From Planctomyces sp. (GTDB taxonomy: Bacteria; Planctomycetota; Planctomycetia; Planctomycetales; Planctomycetaceae), in contig JAHBXW010000020.1 in assembly GCA_019636235.1 (NCBI GenBank), positions 29,343 through 93,342 on the forward strand: DNA of 64,000 bases, read 5' to 3'. The notes beneath the pieces were generated by a model, which did no database searches, had not been told where the DNA came from, and worked only from the letters and a program-made list of their open reading frames with translations. This document shows, in pieces, positions 24,514-33,103 of the stretch; positions within the stretch are counted from its first letter, which is position 1, and each line of letters starts with the position of its first letter. The translations under genes and the position numbers were made by a program.

Positions 24514-27420
24514 CTACAGCAGCGATTCGGATCGCAGGGCGTCGATGACGCGGTCCACTTCGCCCGCGACCGCCTCCAACTGCGTCCCGACGGTTCCCGT
24601 GCGGCCTTCCCGAAGATCGTCCTCGAGCTGCTGCGCGAGGTTCACGCAGGCGTGCGCGTCGAAGTTCGCGGCCAGGCCCTTCAGGCTGTGCGCGGCGCGC
24701 GTCGCAGCCTCCAGCCGCCCTTCGTCGAGCGCGGTCCGAACGTCCCCCAGCAGCGGCGGCGCGTCCTCGAGGAAGAACTGCGCCATGTCCCGCAGCAGCC
24801 GCTCATCGCCCCCCAGGCGCTGTCTCGCGACGGCGAGATTCAGAATCGGTTCCCGTCCCTGACCCGCTGCCGGCGGAATCGATGCGGCGTGACTCATATC
24901 AGCATCCTGACGTCCGGTTCGATCAGCGGATCCGTCCGCCGCGCGCATCCGTGCCGCCGATTGTTCGAGCAACTGCAGCAGCTCGTCCGCCACAATCGGC
25001 TTGGAAATGTACGCATCCATTCCGGCCCGCAGACAACTCTCCCGATCCCCGCGCATCGCATGCGCCGTCATGGCGATGATCGGAATCCGGTCGCCGCCCG
25101 GCAGCGTGCGGATCACCGCCGTCGCCTGGAGCCCGTCCATGACCGGCATCTGCACATCCATGAGGACGGCATCGTATCGGTTGTTTCGGCAGCTTTCCAC
25201 GGCCTGTCGGCCGTTCGCCACCAGGTGAGGATGGTGGCCCCGGCGAGTCAGAATCGCCTCCACCACCTTCCGGTTCGCAGGCGTGTCCTCCGCGACCAGC
25301 ACGTCCAGCGGACGCGACGTCGGACGGATCCCCGCCACGTCCCGGCTCCGCTGCGGCGGACCGTTCAGCACCGTCATGATCGCATCCAGCAGCATCGACT
25401 GAGACACCGGCTTCTGCAGAAACGCGGCAATCGGCAGACGCCGGATCCGCTCCGACACTGACTGCCGCCCCCCCGACGACAGCATCAGCACCCGCGCCTC
25501 GCCGATCAGACCCTGCTGTTCCAGCTGCTCCACCAGGTCGCAGCCGTCCATCTTGGGCATTGCCCCGTCGACGATCAGCAGCGGATACGAATCGCCGCTG
25601 CGCTCCGCCAGCGACAGCGCCGCCAGCGCCGCATCCGGGCCATCCACGACCACCGGACGCATCGACCAGTTGCTCAATGTCGTCGCCAGGATCCGGCGGT
25701 TCGTCGCGTTGTCGTCGACGACCAGCACCGGCAGCGATTCCAGTTGCTCGACCGGCAGCTCCGCCTCCAGCCGACGCCGGGTCAGCACCGCGAACCGCAT
25801 GATGGCTGAGAACGTCGATCCCTGACCCGAGACGCTCTGCAGCTCCAGGCCCCCCTCCATCCGCTCGACGATCTCCCGACAGATGGTCAGTCCCAGTCCG
25901 GCGCCCGAATACCGCCGCGTCGACGACGCATCCACCTGCGTGAAGGCCTGGAAGATCCGCTCCTGGTCGGCTTCGGAGATGCCCATCCCCGTGTCACGGA
26001 CGTCCAGCCGCAAAACGACATGCGACGCCTCCTGGCGGACGACGCCGAGGCGGACGCTGACTTCGCCCGCCTCGGTGAATTTCAGCGCGTTCCCCGCCAG
26101 GTTCGTCACGACCTGACGGAACCGCCGCGAATCGCCCACCAGCCGGTCCGGCACGTCGGGCGCCACGTCGCACAACAGCTCCAACCCCACCTCGAACGCA
26201 CGCAGCGACAGCGACCGCATCGCCGAATCGAGCACGCGGCGGATCGAGAACGGATCGGACTCCAGCTCGAACCGACCCGCCTCCATCCGTGAATAGTCCA
26301 GCAGATCGTCCACCAGCGACAGCATGACCCGCGACGAGTCCCGCGCCGTTTCGAGGTAGTCCCGCACCAGCTCCGGCAGCGCCTCCCCCAGCGACAGGTC
26401 GATCATGCCGATGATCGCGTTCATCGGCGTCCGCAGCTCGTGCGAGACGTTCGCCAGAAACTGCCGCTGCGTCTGCTGCGCGGTTTCCGCCAGGTGCTTG
26501 GCGCGGCGGAGTTCGGCCTCCCGCTGTTTGACCCGGCTGATGTCCCGCTCAATGGTCGCCGCGCCGATCAGCTGGCCGTCCATGTCCAGCAGCGGCGACA
26601 CGGTGATCGACACGTCAATCAGTTCGCCGTCCTTGTGGCGGCGGACCGATTCGAAGTGCTCCAGACGCTGCCCCAGCCGCAGGGCCTCGGCGAGCGCCGG
26701 GACCTCGTCGTCGAGGGGCTGCGGGACGATCAGCGAGCCCCGCTGGCCGATCGCTTCCCCGGCGGTGTAGCCGTAGACGGCTTCCGCGCCTGGATTCCAG
26801 TCGGTGATCACGCCGTCCAGGTCCCGGACGATGATCGCGTCCGAGGTGCTGTTGACGATGGCGGCCGATCGGGCCCGTTCGCTTTCCCAGCGTCGCCGAT
26901 CGTGGAAATCCGCGGGTCCGGATTCGCGGCCGAGGTCCTCGTCGAAGGGGCGCGGGTCGGCGTCATGCACGGCTTCGACCGGTTCGACGACCAGGACCGT
27001 GAGCGGCCAGGCGTCGGAAACGGCGTCCAGAGCGGCGGCCTTCAGGACGACTTCCGTGCGGCCGCCCCCCGCTTCGATCGCGATCGCGCGAACGGAAACG
27101 GGCGGCTGCTCGTCCTCGCAATCCATGGAGTCCCGGGTCGGCAACTGAAGCGGCGCGACGGGAATCAGGATGTCGGTCCACTGCCGCCCCACGGCGTCGT
27201 CAGCGCATCGCCCCAGACGATGCTCCGCGGCGCTGTTCCAGACCGCGATCCGCCCTTCGCCGTCCACCGCGATCGCCGCGCCGGGCCATTGCTCGATCAT
27301 CCGGCGCAGCCGATTCCGATTCGGTGATTGCCTGCGCCGACTGGTCATGAATGCGGGGACGCGGTCGTGGACCCGGGCGATGTCCGCGGCCGGCACAGCG
27401 CCTGGCGCGCGCGAGCGCAT
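24514..27420 (-). CDS. Hybrid sensor histidine kinase (PAS-PAS-HK-REC-REC-HPt)
   Basis: About 968 residues from the ATG at 27420; an ATG at 27348 is also possible, and a frame open to 27585 is probably not used. No membrane segment is seen. Order: a PAS-like part at 41-150, a PAS at 180-295 (DAIIVRDLDGVITDWNPGAEA), HisKA with His327 (ANVSHELRTPMNAI), HATPase with DTGMGISE and GAGLGLTI, a first receiver domain with LLIVDGAMPKMDG, a second with AVLMDVQMPVMDG, and a C-terminal HPt with AHSLKGLAANF. This is a BarA/ArcB-style phosphorelay in one cytoplasmic protein. No response regulator is next to it. Confidence 0.92.
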   Translation of the reverse strand: MRSRAPGAVPAADIARVHDRVPAFMTSRRRQSPNRNRLRRMIEQWPGAAIAVDGEGRIAVWNSAAEHRLGRCADDAVGRQWTDILIPVAPLQLPTRDSMDCEDEQPPVSVRAIAIEAGGGRTEVVLKAAALDAVSDAWPLTVLVVEPVEAVHDADPRPFDEDLGRESGPADFHDRRRWESERARSAAIVNSTSDAIIVRDLDGVITDWNPGAEAVYGYTAGEAIGQRGSLIVPQPLDDEVPALAEALRLGQRLEHFESVRRHKDGELIDVSITVSPLLDMDGQLIGAATIERDISRVKQREAELRRAKHLAETAQQTQRQFLANVSHELRTPMNAIIGMIDLSLGEALPELVRDYLETARDSSRVMLSLVDDLLDYSRMEAGRFELESDPFSIRRVLDSAMRSLSLRAFEVGLELLCDVAPDVPDRLVGDSRRFRQVVTNLAGNALKFTEAGEVSVRLGVVRQEASHVVLRLDVRDTGMGISEADQERIFQAFTQVDASSTRRYSGAGLGLTICREIVERMEGGLELQSVSGQGSTFSAIMRFAVLTRRRLEAELPVEQLESLPVLVVDDNATNRRILATTLSNWSMRPVVVDGPDAALAALSLAERSGDSYPLLIVDGAMPKMDGCDLVEQLEQQGLIGEARVLMLSSGGRQSVSERIRRLPIAAFLQKPVSQSMLLDAIMTVLNGPPQRSRDVAGIRPTSRPLDVLVAEDTPANRKVVEAILTRRGHHPHLVANGRQAVESCRNNRYDAVLMDVQMPVMDGLQATAVIRTLPGGDRIPIIAMTAHAMRGDRESCLRAGMDAYISKPIVADELLQLLEQSAARMRAADGSADRTGRQDADMSHAASIPPAAGQGREPILNLAVARQRLGGDERLLRDMAQFFLEDAPPLLGDVRTALDEGRLEAATRAAHSLKGLAANFDAHACVNLAQQLEDDLREGRTGTVGTQLEAVAGEVDRVIDALRSESLL

Positions 27421-27551
27421 CGCGGGTCTTCTGGGACGTGAATTGAATTGATCGTCGGGAAGGGGAGCCCGAAACGGGTGTGTGGTTCGGCACAGGGGGA
27501 CGTGGCTGGCGTCGGCTGGCTGGTCAAATCTCTGGAAGTCGTCAGGCAAAC

Positions 27552-27590
27552 AAAAAACGACCGGGACGACGTCAAACGCCGTCATCCCGG
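27552..27590 (-). terminator. Rho-independent terminator
   Basis: On the minus strand an 11-base-pair stem (CCGGGATGACG/CGTCGTCCCGG, one G-U pair), eight-base loop, then TCG and six T. It lies 270 bases after the DUF1328 stop and upstream of the hybrid kinase, so it separates these two transcription units. Confidence 0.75.
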
Positions 27591-27861
27591 CCGCTCGTCG
27601 AGGACAGCGGCATCACAGACCCGCGGCCGTGCCGGCAGGTCGTGAAAGACTTCCTCGAAAATTCGCAGGCCGGACGAAAGTTCCCCCGGCCGCGATGGGC
27701 GTCGCCCCCGCTGCTGAACATCATCCCGGCTCCCGTTCGGAGCCAGCGGCGAGTGCAGCAGGCGCGTCCGCGTTCTGTCTCGACACGCATCCTGCCGGAT
27801 GCGGCCGAGTCTCTCCGGTTTCCGATGACATGCTGCGGCAGCCGCGAATGTGCGGCTGCAG
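27591..27861. other. Gap between a small membrane-protein gene and its terminator
   Basis: About 270 bases that should be transcribed on the minus strand if the terminator serves the DUF1328 gene. No convincing protein is seen on either strand. Confidence 0.4.
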
Positions 27862-28026
27862 TCACACGTTCACCCGGCGACCGGAGAACAGGGAGATCAG
27901 GAACAGCACCAGGAAGACCACGAAGCACACTTTCGCGATCCACGCCGCAGTGCCGGCCACCACTCCGAAGCCGAGCACGCCGGCGATCAGAGCGATAATC
28001 AGAAACATGATTGCCCAAGACAGCAT
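27862..28026 (-). CDS. DUF1328-family small membrane protein (YtjA type)
   Basis: A 54-residue protein beginning [20 protein letters not shown], followed by a [20 protein letters not shown] segment and ending in GRRVNV. Two hydrophobic helices with an Ala/Lys-containing linker are the DUF1328 pattern; length and the start MLSWA are typical. A clear GAGGAG ribosome site lies eight bases before the ATG. Family members are often stress- or envelope-related small proteins, with no established activity. It lies between two signalling loci but shares no overlap with them. Confidence 0.9.
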   Translation of the reverse strand: MLSWAIMFLIIALIAGVLGFGVVAGTAAWIAKVCFVVFLVLFLISLFSGRRVNV

Positions 28027-28550
28027 GACAGTTCTCCTCGACGGGTCAGGGCTGGTTTTCGATCGCCCCGACCGCGCGGCCGGGGGATGAGGTTTCGCGA
28101 TCCGCCCCGGGACAGCAAAACCTGCGTTGAGTCAAAGCCAGCCGCCGCAACTCGCGACGTCCGGCAGGATCGTTTGTCGCCGGGGATCCCTGTTTTTGAA
28201 TCGCCAGGTCTGGCTGGCGTTTCCGGTGATCCCCGGCGTTGGAGGAGGGGAAAGCAACCCCCGTGCCGGAGCGGTCCCTGAGGCAGTTTTTATCGGAATC
28301 GCAGCAAATTCCACGAGTTCCGGCTGCATCACAAGGGGCCTGCGTGTGTGCGGCCGCCCGTCGCGGGTGGGATCAGCGCATGGCGAGAGAACAGACCGTT
28401 CGCCGGGAATCCATGTCGCCCGCCGCGCGGAGCGGCTTCTCAACCGGGCGACGGCGCAGCGACAAGCCCGGCCGGTCCGTCGGCGAGAACTCGGACGACG
28501 ATCGATCATCCGCCAGCGGTTCGGCTGACGGTCGATCAGCGGCCGATGGA
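28027..28550. other. Intergenic stretch, no gene seen
   Basis: Several frames are open on both strands but none reads like protein. It separates the end of the sigma-54 regulator gene from the DUF1328 gene and should hold the DUF1328 promoter on the minus strand; I could not assign one. Confidence 0.45.
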
Positions 28551-29999
28551 TCAGTCGTCGATCGAGACGTTCGTGTCGACCGAAATGTGGAACGCGGCGA
28601 TCCGGTCGCGGACCTTGCCCCGGGTGATGCCCAGAATCTCCGCCGCCCGCGACTGGTTGCCGCCCGTCTCCCGCAGCACCCGGGTGAACAGGTAGCGTTC
28701 CATCACCTCGACCGCCTCGGCGTACAGATCCGTCGAGCCGCTGTTCAACCGCCGCTCGACAAACCCGCGCAGGTCGATCTCCGGATGCCCTTCCTCCGGC
28801 GCCCCCGGCTTCGACATTCCCGAACTGCCATGCAGCACCTCGGGGGGCAGGAATTCCGGCACGATCACCGGACCGGTGGCCTTCAGCAGCGCCTGCCGCA
28901 CGACGCTCTGCAGCTCCCGGACGTTCCCCGGCCAGTCGTAGGCCTCGAGCAGCCGCAGCGCCTCGGGCGACAGCCCCTCGATCTCCGGCTTGTTCAGCTC
29001 CCGGCTGGCGATCGCCAGAAAGTGCTGCAGCAGCAGTGGAATGTCCTCGCGGCGTTGGCTGAGCGGCGGCAGGAAAATCGTGACGCCGTTCAACCGGTAG
29101 AACAGGTCGGCCCGGAAGTCCGACGTGCTGACCATCGCTTCGAGATCACGGTTCGTGGCGGCGATCAGGCGGACGTTCGTCTGGATCGTCTCGTTGCCGC
29201 CGACGCGCTCGAACCGCTGCTCCTGCAGCAATCGGAGGACTTTGCCCTGCACGAGCGGCGACATGTCGCCGACCTCGTCGAGGAACAGCGTCCCGCCGTT
29301 GCACTGTTCGAACTTGCCGATCCGCCGCCGGTCGGCCCCGGTGAACGAGCCCTTTTCATGGCCGAACAGCTCGCTTTCCAGCAGCGTGTCTGGCAGGGCC
29401 GCGCAGTTGACCGCCATGAACGGGCCTTCGCGGCGGTCGCTGTGCTGATACAGAGCGCGGGCGACAAGTTCCTTGCCCGATCCGCTTTCGCCGCGGATCA
29501 GAACGGTGACGCTCTGCCGCGCGACGCGGCCCACGTTCTTGAACACCTCCAGCATTTCGCGGCTGCGGCCGACGAACAGGTCGCCGATGACCTCCGTCGG
29601 GCTGGTCATCGGCAGGGCGACCGGCACGCTCATCAGCCGCCGGGTTTCCAGCGCCTTGTCGAGCAGCTCCTTCAGCCGCCCCAGGTCCAGCGGCTTGGCG
29701 ACGTAGTCGTAGGCCCCCAGCTGCATCGCCTGAATGGCCGTTTCGCTCCCCGCGCCCGCCGTGATGAAGATCACCGGCAGCCGCCGGTCCAGCTCCTGAA
29801 TCCGGCGGTAAACGTCCAGCCCGGACGGTCCGGGCAGCATGATGTCCAGCAGCACGACGTCCGGTTTCTCAGCCGCGACGAGTTGCAGCCCGTCGTCGGC
29901 GTTCCGCCCGGTGATGACCCGCAGGCCCTGTTCCGTCAGGCCTCGTTCCACCAGGTGCAGCACAGTCCGATCATCATCCACCACCAGCACAGTCGGCAT
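28551..29999 (-). CDS. Sigma-54-dependent response regulator, NtrC family
   Basis: A 482-residue protein from the ATG at 29999. The frame is open far upstream, but that part is antisense to nothing useful and overlaps the kinase gene. Receiver domain with Asp52 (VVLLDIMLPG) and KPLDLGRLK; AAA+ domain with Walker A GESGSGKE (about 170-177), the sigma-54 contact loop GSFTGA (217-222) and Walker B LFLDEVGDM; C-terminal Fis-type helix-turn-helix (NQSRAAEILGITRGKVRDRI). It is 47 bases downstream of the ethylene/LOV hybrid kinase on the same strand, so it is the probable output of that kinase. It would activate sigma-54 promoters when phosphorylated. Confidence 0.93.
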   Translation of the reverse strand: MPTVLVVDDDRTVLHLVERGLTEQGLRVITGRNADDGLQLVAAEKPDVVLLDIMLPGPSGLDVYRRIQELDRRLPVIFITAGAGSETAIQAMQLGAYDYVAKPLDLGRLKELLDKALETRRLMSVPVALPMTSPTEVIGDLFVGRSREMLEVFKNVGRVARQSVTVLIRGESGSGKELVARALYQHSDRREGPFMAVNCAALPDTLLESELFGHEKGSFTGADRRRIGKFEQCNGGTLFLDEVGDMSPLVQGKVLRLLQEQRFERVGGNETIQTNVRLIAATNRDLEAMVSTSDFRADLFYRLNGVTIFLPPLSQRREDIPLLLQHFLAIASRELNKPEIEGLSPEALRLLEAYDWPGNVRELQSVVRQALLKATGPVIVPEFLPPEVLHGSSGMSKPGAPEEGHPEIDLRGFVERRLNSGSTDLYAEAVEVMERYLFTRVLRETGGNQSRAAEILGITRGKVRDRIAAFHISVDTNVSIDD

Positions 30000-30046
30000 T
30001 GTTCGTAGTTTCCCGGCGGGCACGGCCTGCCGCTCACCCACCAGGG

Positions 30047-32497
30047 TCAGCGCACTCCCGCGACCCGATTGTATTGTCGGAGGATCGCCTCCAACAGCGC
30101 ATGACGGTCCACCGGCTTGGACAGGTAGTCGTCGCAGCCCGCCTTCAGGCAGCGTTCGCGGTCCCCCTGCATGGCCGCCGCCGTCAGCGCGATGATCGGC
30201 ACGCGGCTGCCCAGCTCCCGCAGCCGCGATGTCGCCTCGAACCCGTTCATGACGGGCATCTGCATGTCCATCAGCACAATGTCGAACGGCTGCGCCCCCT
30301 CCGCCGCGCGCAGCACCTCCTCCACCGCCCGCTCGCCATTGTCCACCACCGCCACCATCGCCCCGGCGTCCTCCAGCATCCGCCGGATCATGAACTGGAT
30401 GCCCCGCGTGTCCTCCGCCACCAGCACGGCGATCGGCAGCACCACGTTGATCGAGTCCCGGCTGCGATGCTGCTCGTCCGCCTGTTCCGCCAGGCCGGCG
30501 GACGCCACAAATCGCAGCGGCTGATCGGAATGCACCGGCAGCGACACCGTGAAGTGCGTCCCCTTGCCCAACTGGCTTTCCACTCCAATCTGACCGTCCA
30601 GCATCCGCACCAGCCGCTGGCAGATGGTCAGCCCCAGGCCGGTTCCGCCCACCCGCCGGGACGGGTAGTTCCCCAGCTGGCTGAAGGCTTCGAACACCGC
30701 TTCGAGCCGGTCGGCCGGGATGCCGATGCCCGTGTCCACGACGTGGATGTTCAGGATCGGCGGGAACGGGCGGCGATCGCAGTCCACGACGACCGCCACG
30801 CTCCCGGCGTCCGTGAACTTGATCGCATTCCCCACCAGGTTCATGAGAATCTGCCGCACGCGCAGCGGATCGGTCTGCATTTCGCTGGGCATCTGCGATT
30901 CGTACCGCACCGACAGCTCCAGTCCCTTTTCCGCCGCCTGCGAGGCCAACAGCGCCCGCACCTCCTCGATGACCGCGATGATCGAGCACGACTCGGGATG
31001 GATCTCCAATCGCCCCGCTTCGATTTTCGACAGGTCCAGGATGTCGTTCAGGATGCCCAGCAGCATCCGCCCCTGGTTGCGGATCATCTGCAGCATCTCC
31101 CGATGCTCTTCCTTATCCAACCGGGGATACAGCGTGTCCGCGCAACCCAGCACGGCCGTCAGCGGCGTGCGGATTTCGTGGCTCATGTTCGCCAGGAACT
31201 CGCTCTTGGCGTCGCTGGCGGCCTGCGCCATTGCCCCGGCGCTCTTCAGCGTCTCCTCGAATTCGTGCCGTTCGGTGACGTCCCCCTGCACGCCGACGAA
31301 ATGCGTCACTTCGCCCGCCGCATTCCGCAGCGGAGTGATCCGAATGTCGTTCCAGAAGGGCGTGCCGTCCCGGCGGTAATTCAGCAGCGTGACGTGGCAG
31401 CTGACTTTCCGCTCCAGCGCCTGTCGGACCCGCTCCACCGCCCTGGGATCAGTCTTCGGCCCCTGCAGAAACCGGCAGTTCCGCCCCAGCACCTCGGAGG
31501 CGGGATAGCCCGTCAGAATCTCGAAGGCATGGTTCGCGTAGATGATCGGCAGGTCCGGCGAATGCGCGTCCGCAATGATGATCCCGTTCGTCGCCGACTG
31601 CAGCGCGCGGTCCCGCAGCAACAACTGCTCGTCCGCCTGCCTCCGCTCGGTGATTTCGAACGTGACGCCGATCATCCGCGATGGTCGACCCGCCGCGTCG
31701 CGAACGACGTCTCCGCGCCCCGCCAGCCACACGATCGAGCCGTCAGAATGGACGGAGCGGAATTCTTCGTCATAGCGGTCGTTGCGATGGATCGTCCGGT
31801 CGACCGCCGCGCGAATTCGATCGCGATCCTCCGCATGGATCGCGTCGAACACCCGTTCGATGTGGACGACGCCGTCCTCCGCATCAATGCCGAACAGCCG
31901 CTGCACGCGCCCGTCGATGCGGACGAGGTCGTTCTGGAGCTGCCACTCCCAGGTTCCCATCCGGCCCGCCTCGAGGACCAGCCGCAACTGCTCCTCACGA
32001 TCGCGGAGCGCGTGTTCGATGACCTCCGACCGCGCGACGACCCCCTTCAGACGCGCGTTGAGCAGCTGCAGTTCCTGCGTCCGCTGCTGGACCTTGGCCT
32101 CCAGCTGCACCGGCCCCTGCAGTGCGAGCGCTTTGGGCACGATCGCCATCAGTGCCACGACAGTGCCCCAGGAGACGGCCGCCGTCGCCAGTTTGACCAG
32201 CCCCGTGAACCGGTACGCCGGCCACCAGAACACGCCGGCATCCAGCAGATGCGTCAGCCCGCAGGCGAAGATGAACGCGCCGAACAGCCAGAACACGCGC
32301 GAGAACGGAATGTCTCGGCGGTTTCGCACCAGGCTGATCAACACGATCGGGATCGCCATGTAGGCGGCCCAGATCGCGACATCCGAAACGATGTGCAGCC
32401 AGCCCCAGCCCGGTTCCTGGATCCAGTTCGGACCGCACTCCCAGCGCTTTGGAAAGCCCTCTGTGTCGAAGATCCGGAACACCGACTCCATGTCCAC
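30047..32497 (-). CDS. Hybrid histidine kinase with ethylene-receptor-type membrane domain and LOV domain
   Basis: An 816-residue protein. Residues about 33-120 have three membrane helices resembling the ethylene-binding domain of plant ETR1 and cyanobacterial homologues: Asp39, Tyr46, Ile49, Pro50, Ile76, Cys79 and His83 match ETR1 Asp25, Tyr32, Ile35, Pro36, Ile62, Cys65 and His69 with identical spacing; Cys and His are the copper ligands. A PAS follows (170-290), then a LOV-type PAS (300-410) with GRNCRFLQG (flavin-adduct Cys341), LLNYRRDGTPFWN and GVQGDVT. HisKA has His440 (MSHEIRTP), HATPase DTGIGIP and GGTGLGLTI, and a receiver domain with Asp744. The sigma-54 regulator follows after 47 bases. 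Copper, ethylene and light binding are inferred from residues only. Confidence 0.93.
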   Translation of the reverse strand: MDMESVFRIFDTEGFPKRWECGPNWIQEPGWGWLHIVSDVAIWAAYMAIPIVLISLVRNRRDIPFSRVFWLFGAFIFACGLTHLLDAGVFWWPAYRFTGLVKLATAAVSWGTVVALMAIVPKALALQGPVQLEAKVQQRTQELQLLNARLKGVVARSEVIEHALRDREEQLRLVLEAGRMGTWEWQLQNDLVRIDGRVQRLFGIDAEDGVVHIERVFDAIHAEDRDRIRAAVDRTIHRNDRYDEEFRSVHSDGSIVWLAGRGDVVRDAAGRPSRMIGVTFEITERRQADEQLLLRDRALQSATNGIIIADAHSPDLPIIYANHAFEILTGYPASEVLGRNCRFLQGPKTDPRAVERVRQALERKVSCHVTLLNYRRDGTPFWNDIRITPLRNAAGEVTHFVGVQGDVTERHEFEETLKSAGAMAQAASDAKSEFLANMSHEIRTPLTAVLGCADTLYPRLDKEEHREMLQMIRNQGRMLLGILNDILDLSKIEAGRLEIHPESCSIIAVIEEVRALLASQAAEKGLELSVRYESQMPSEMQTDPLRVRQILMNLVGNAIKFTDAGSVAVVVDCDRRPFPPILNIHVVDTGIGIPADRLEAVFEAFSQLGNYPSRRVGGTGLGLTICQRLVRMLDGQIGVESQLGKGTHFTVSLPVHSDQPLRFVASAGLAEQADEQHRSRDSINVVLPIAVLVAEDTRGIQFMIRRMLEDAGAMVAVVDNGERAVEEVLRAAEGAQPFDIVLMDMQMPVMNGFEATSRLRELGSRVPIIALTAAAMQGDRERCLKAGCDDYLSKPVDRHALLEAILRQYNRVAGVR

Positions 32498-33103
32498 CTT
32501 GAATGACTGGCGATGACAAGCAGGCGCCGTCCTCGCGCTGCGGCCGCTCTCCGCCTTTCCGGCTCACAGCCAGGCGGCAATTGTCATGACCGCCCCGAAC
32601 CGCCACGCCCCGCCGCGGCCGGACAGTCCCAGCCGACGCTCGATCCCGATCCTCACCGGGCCGCGGGCGGAATCCGGTCGTCCGGCCAGGGAATGGGCGG
32701 ATCGGGCGCCGGGGGCGACGGCAGCGGGGTGGGCTGCGGCGGCGGGGGCTGCGGATCGGGCAGCGGCGGCCGATCCGATGGTCCGTTTCTCCAGTCGCTC
32801 CCGCGCCGTCGGGAGCCGCGCGTGCTCAGCATGTCCGGAAACCCATGAACTGCCAGGTGGCTGCATGGTAGGTCGCCAGCGGCGTCTCGCACAGCCTGAT
32901 GCAGATTCCGCGCATGCTCGAATTCCCCGCTGGACAGATGAGCGTCGCCGCAGGATGGCGAGCGACGCCGGGGGGCCCCCGATGCCTCAAAGCGGTTCGA
33001 ATGTGCGGCGCACGTACGTCTGGCCAGGAACAAACACGGGGCGTCCCGGAACGGATTCCGGAACACCCCGTCGAATCAGTCAGCGCCCGCCGGGCGGGCC
33101 GCT
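32498..33103. other. Intergenic stretch with terminator, no gene seen
   Basis: Holds the upstream region of the ethylene/LOV kinase and the end of the htrA transcript. The G-rich run at 32670-32780 gives Pro- or Gly-rich frames that I do not trust as protein. Confidence 0.45.
33038..33069 (-). terminator. Terminator-like hairpin after the HtrA gene
   Basis: On the minus strand a 14-base-pair stem with G-U pairs (GGGGTGTTCCGGAA/TTCCGGGACGCCCC), loop TCCG, then GTGTTTGTTCC. It is 35 bases beyond the htrA stop. Confidence 0.6.

Noticed and set aside
30000..30989. Upstream extension of the sigma-54 regulator frame
   Set aside because: It overlaps the kinase gene in another frame and is Gly/Ala/Arg noise; the receiver domain starts at the ATG at 29999.
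28239..32506. Long plus-strand frames across the response regulator and hybrid kinase
   Set aside because: They are antisense to clear domain-rich proteins and lack family-like sequence.
32564..33066. Pro-rich or Gly-rich frames as a small secreted protein
   Set aside because: Composition follows the G-rich DNA run; no signal peptide, no ribosome site, no conserved motif.
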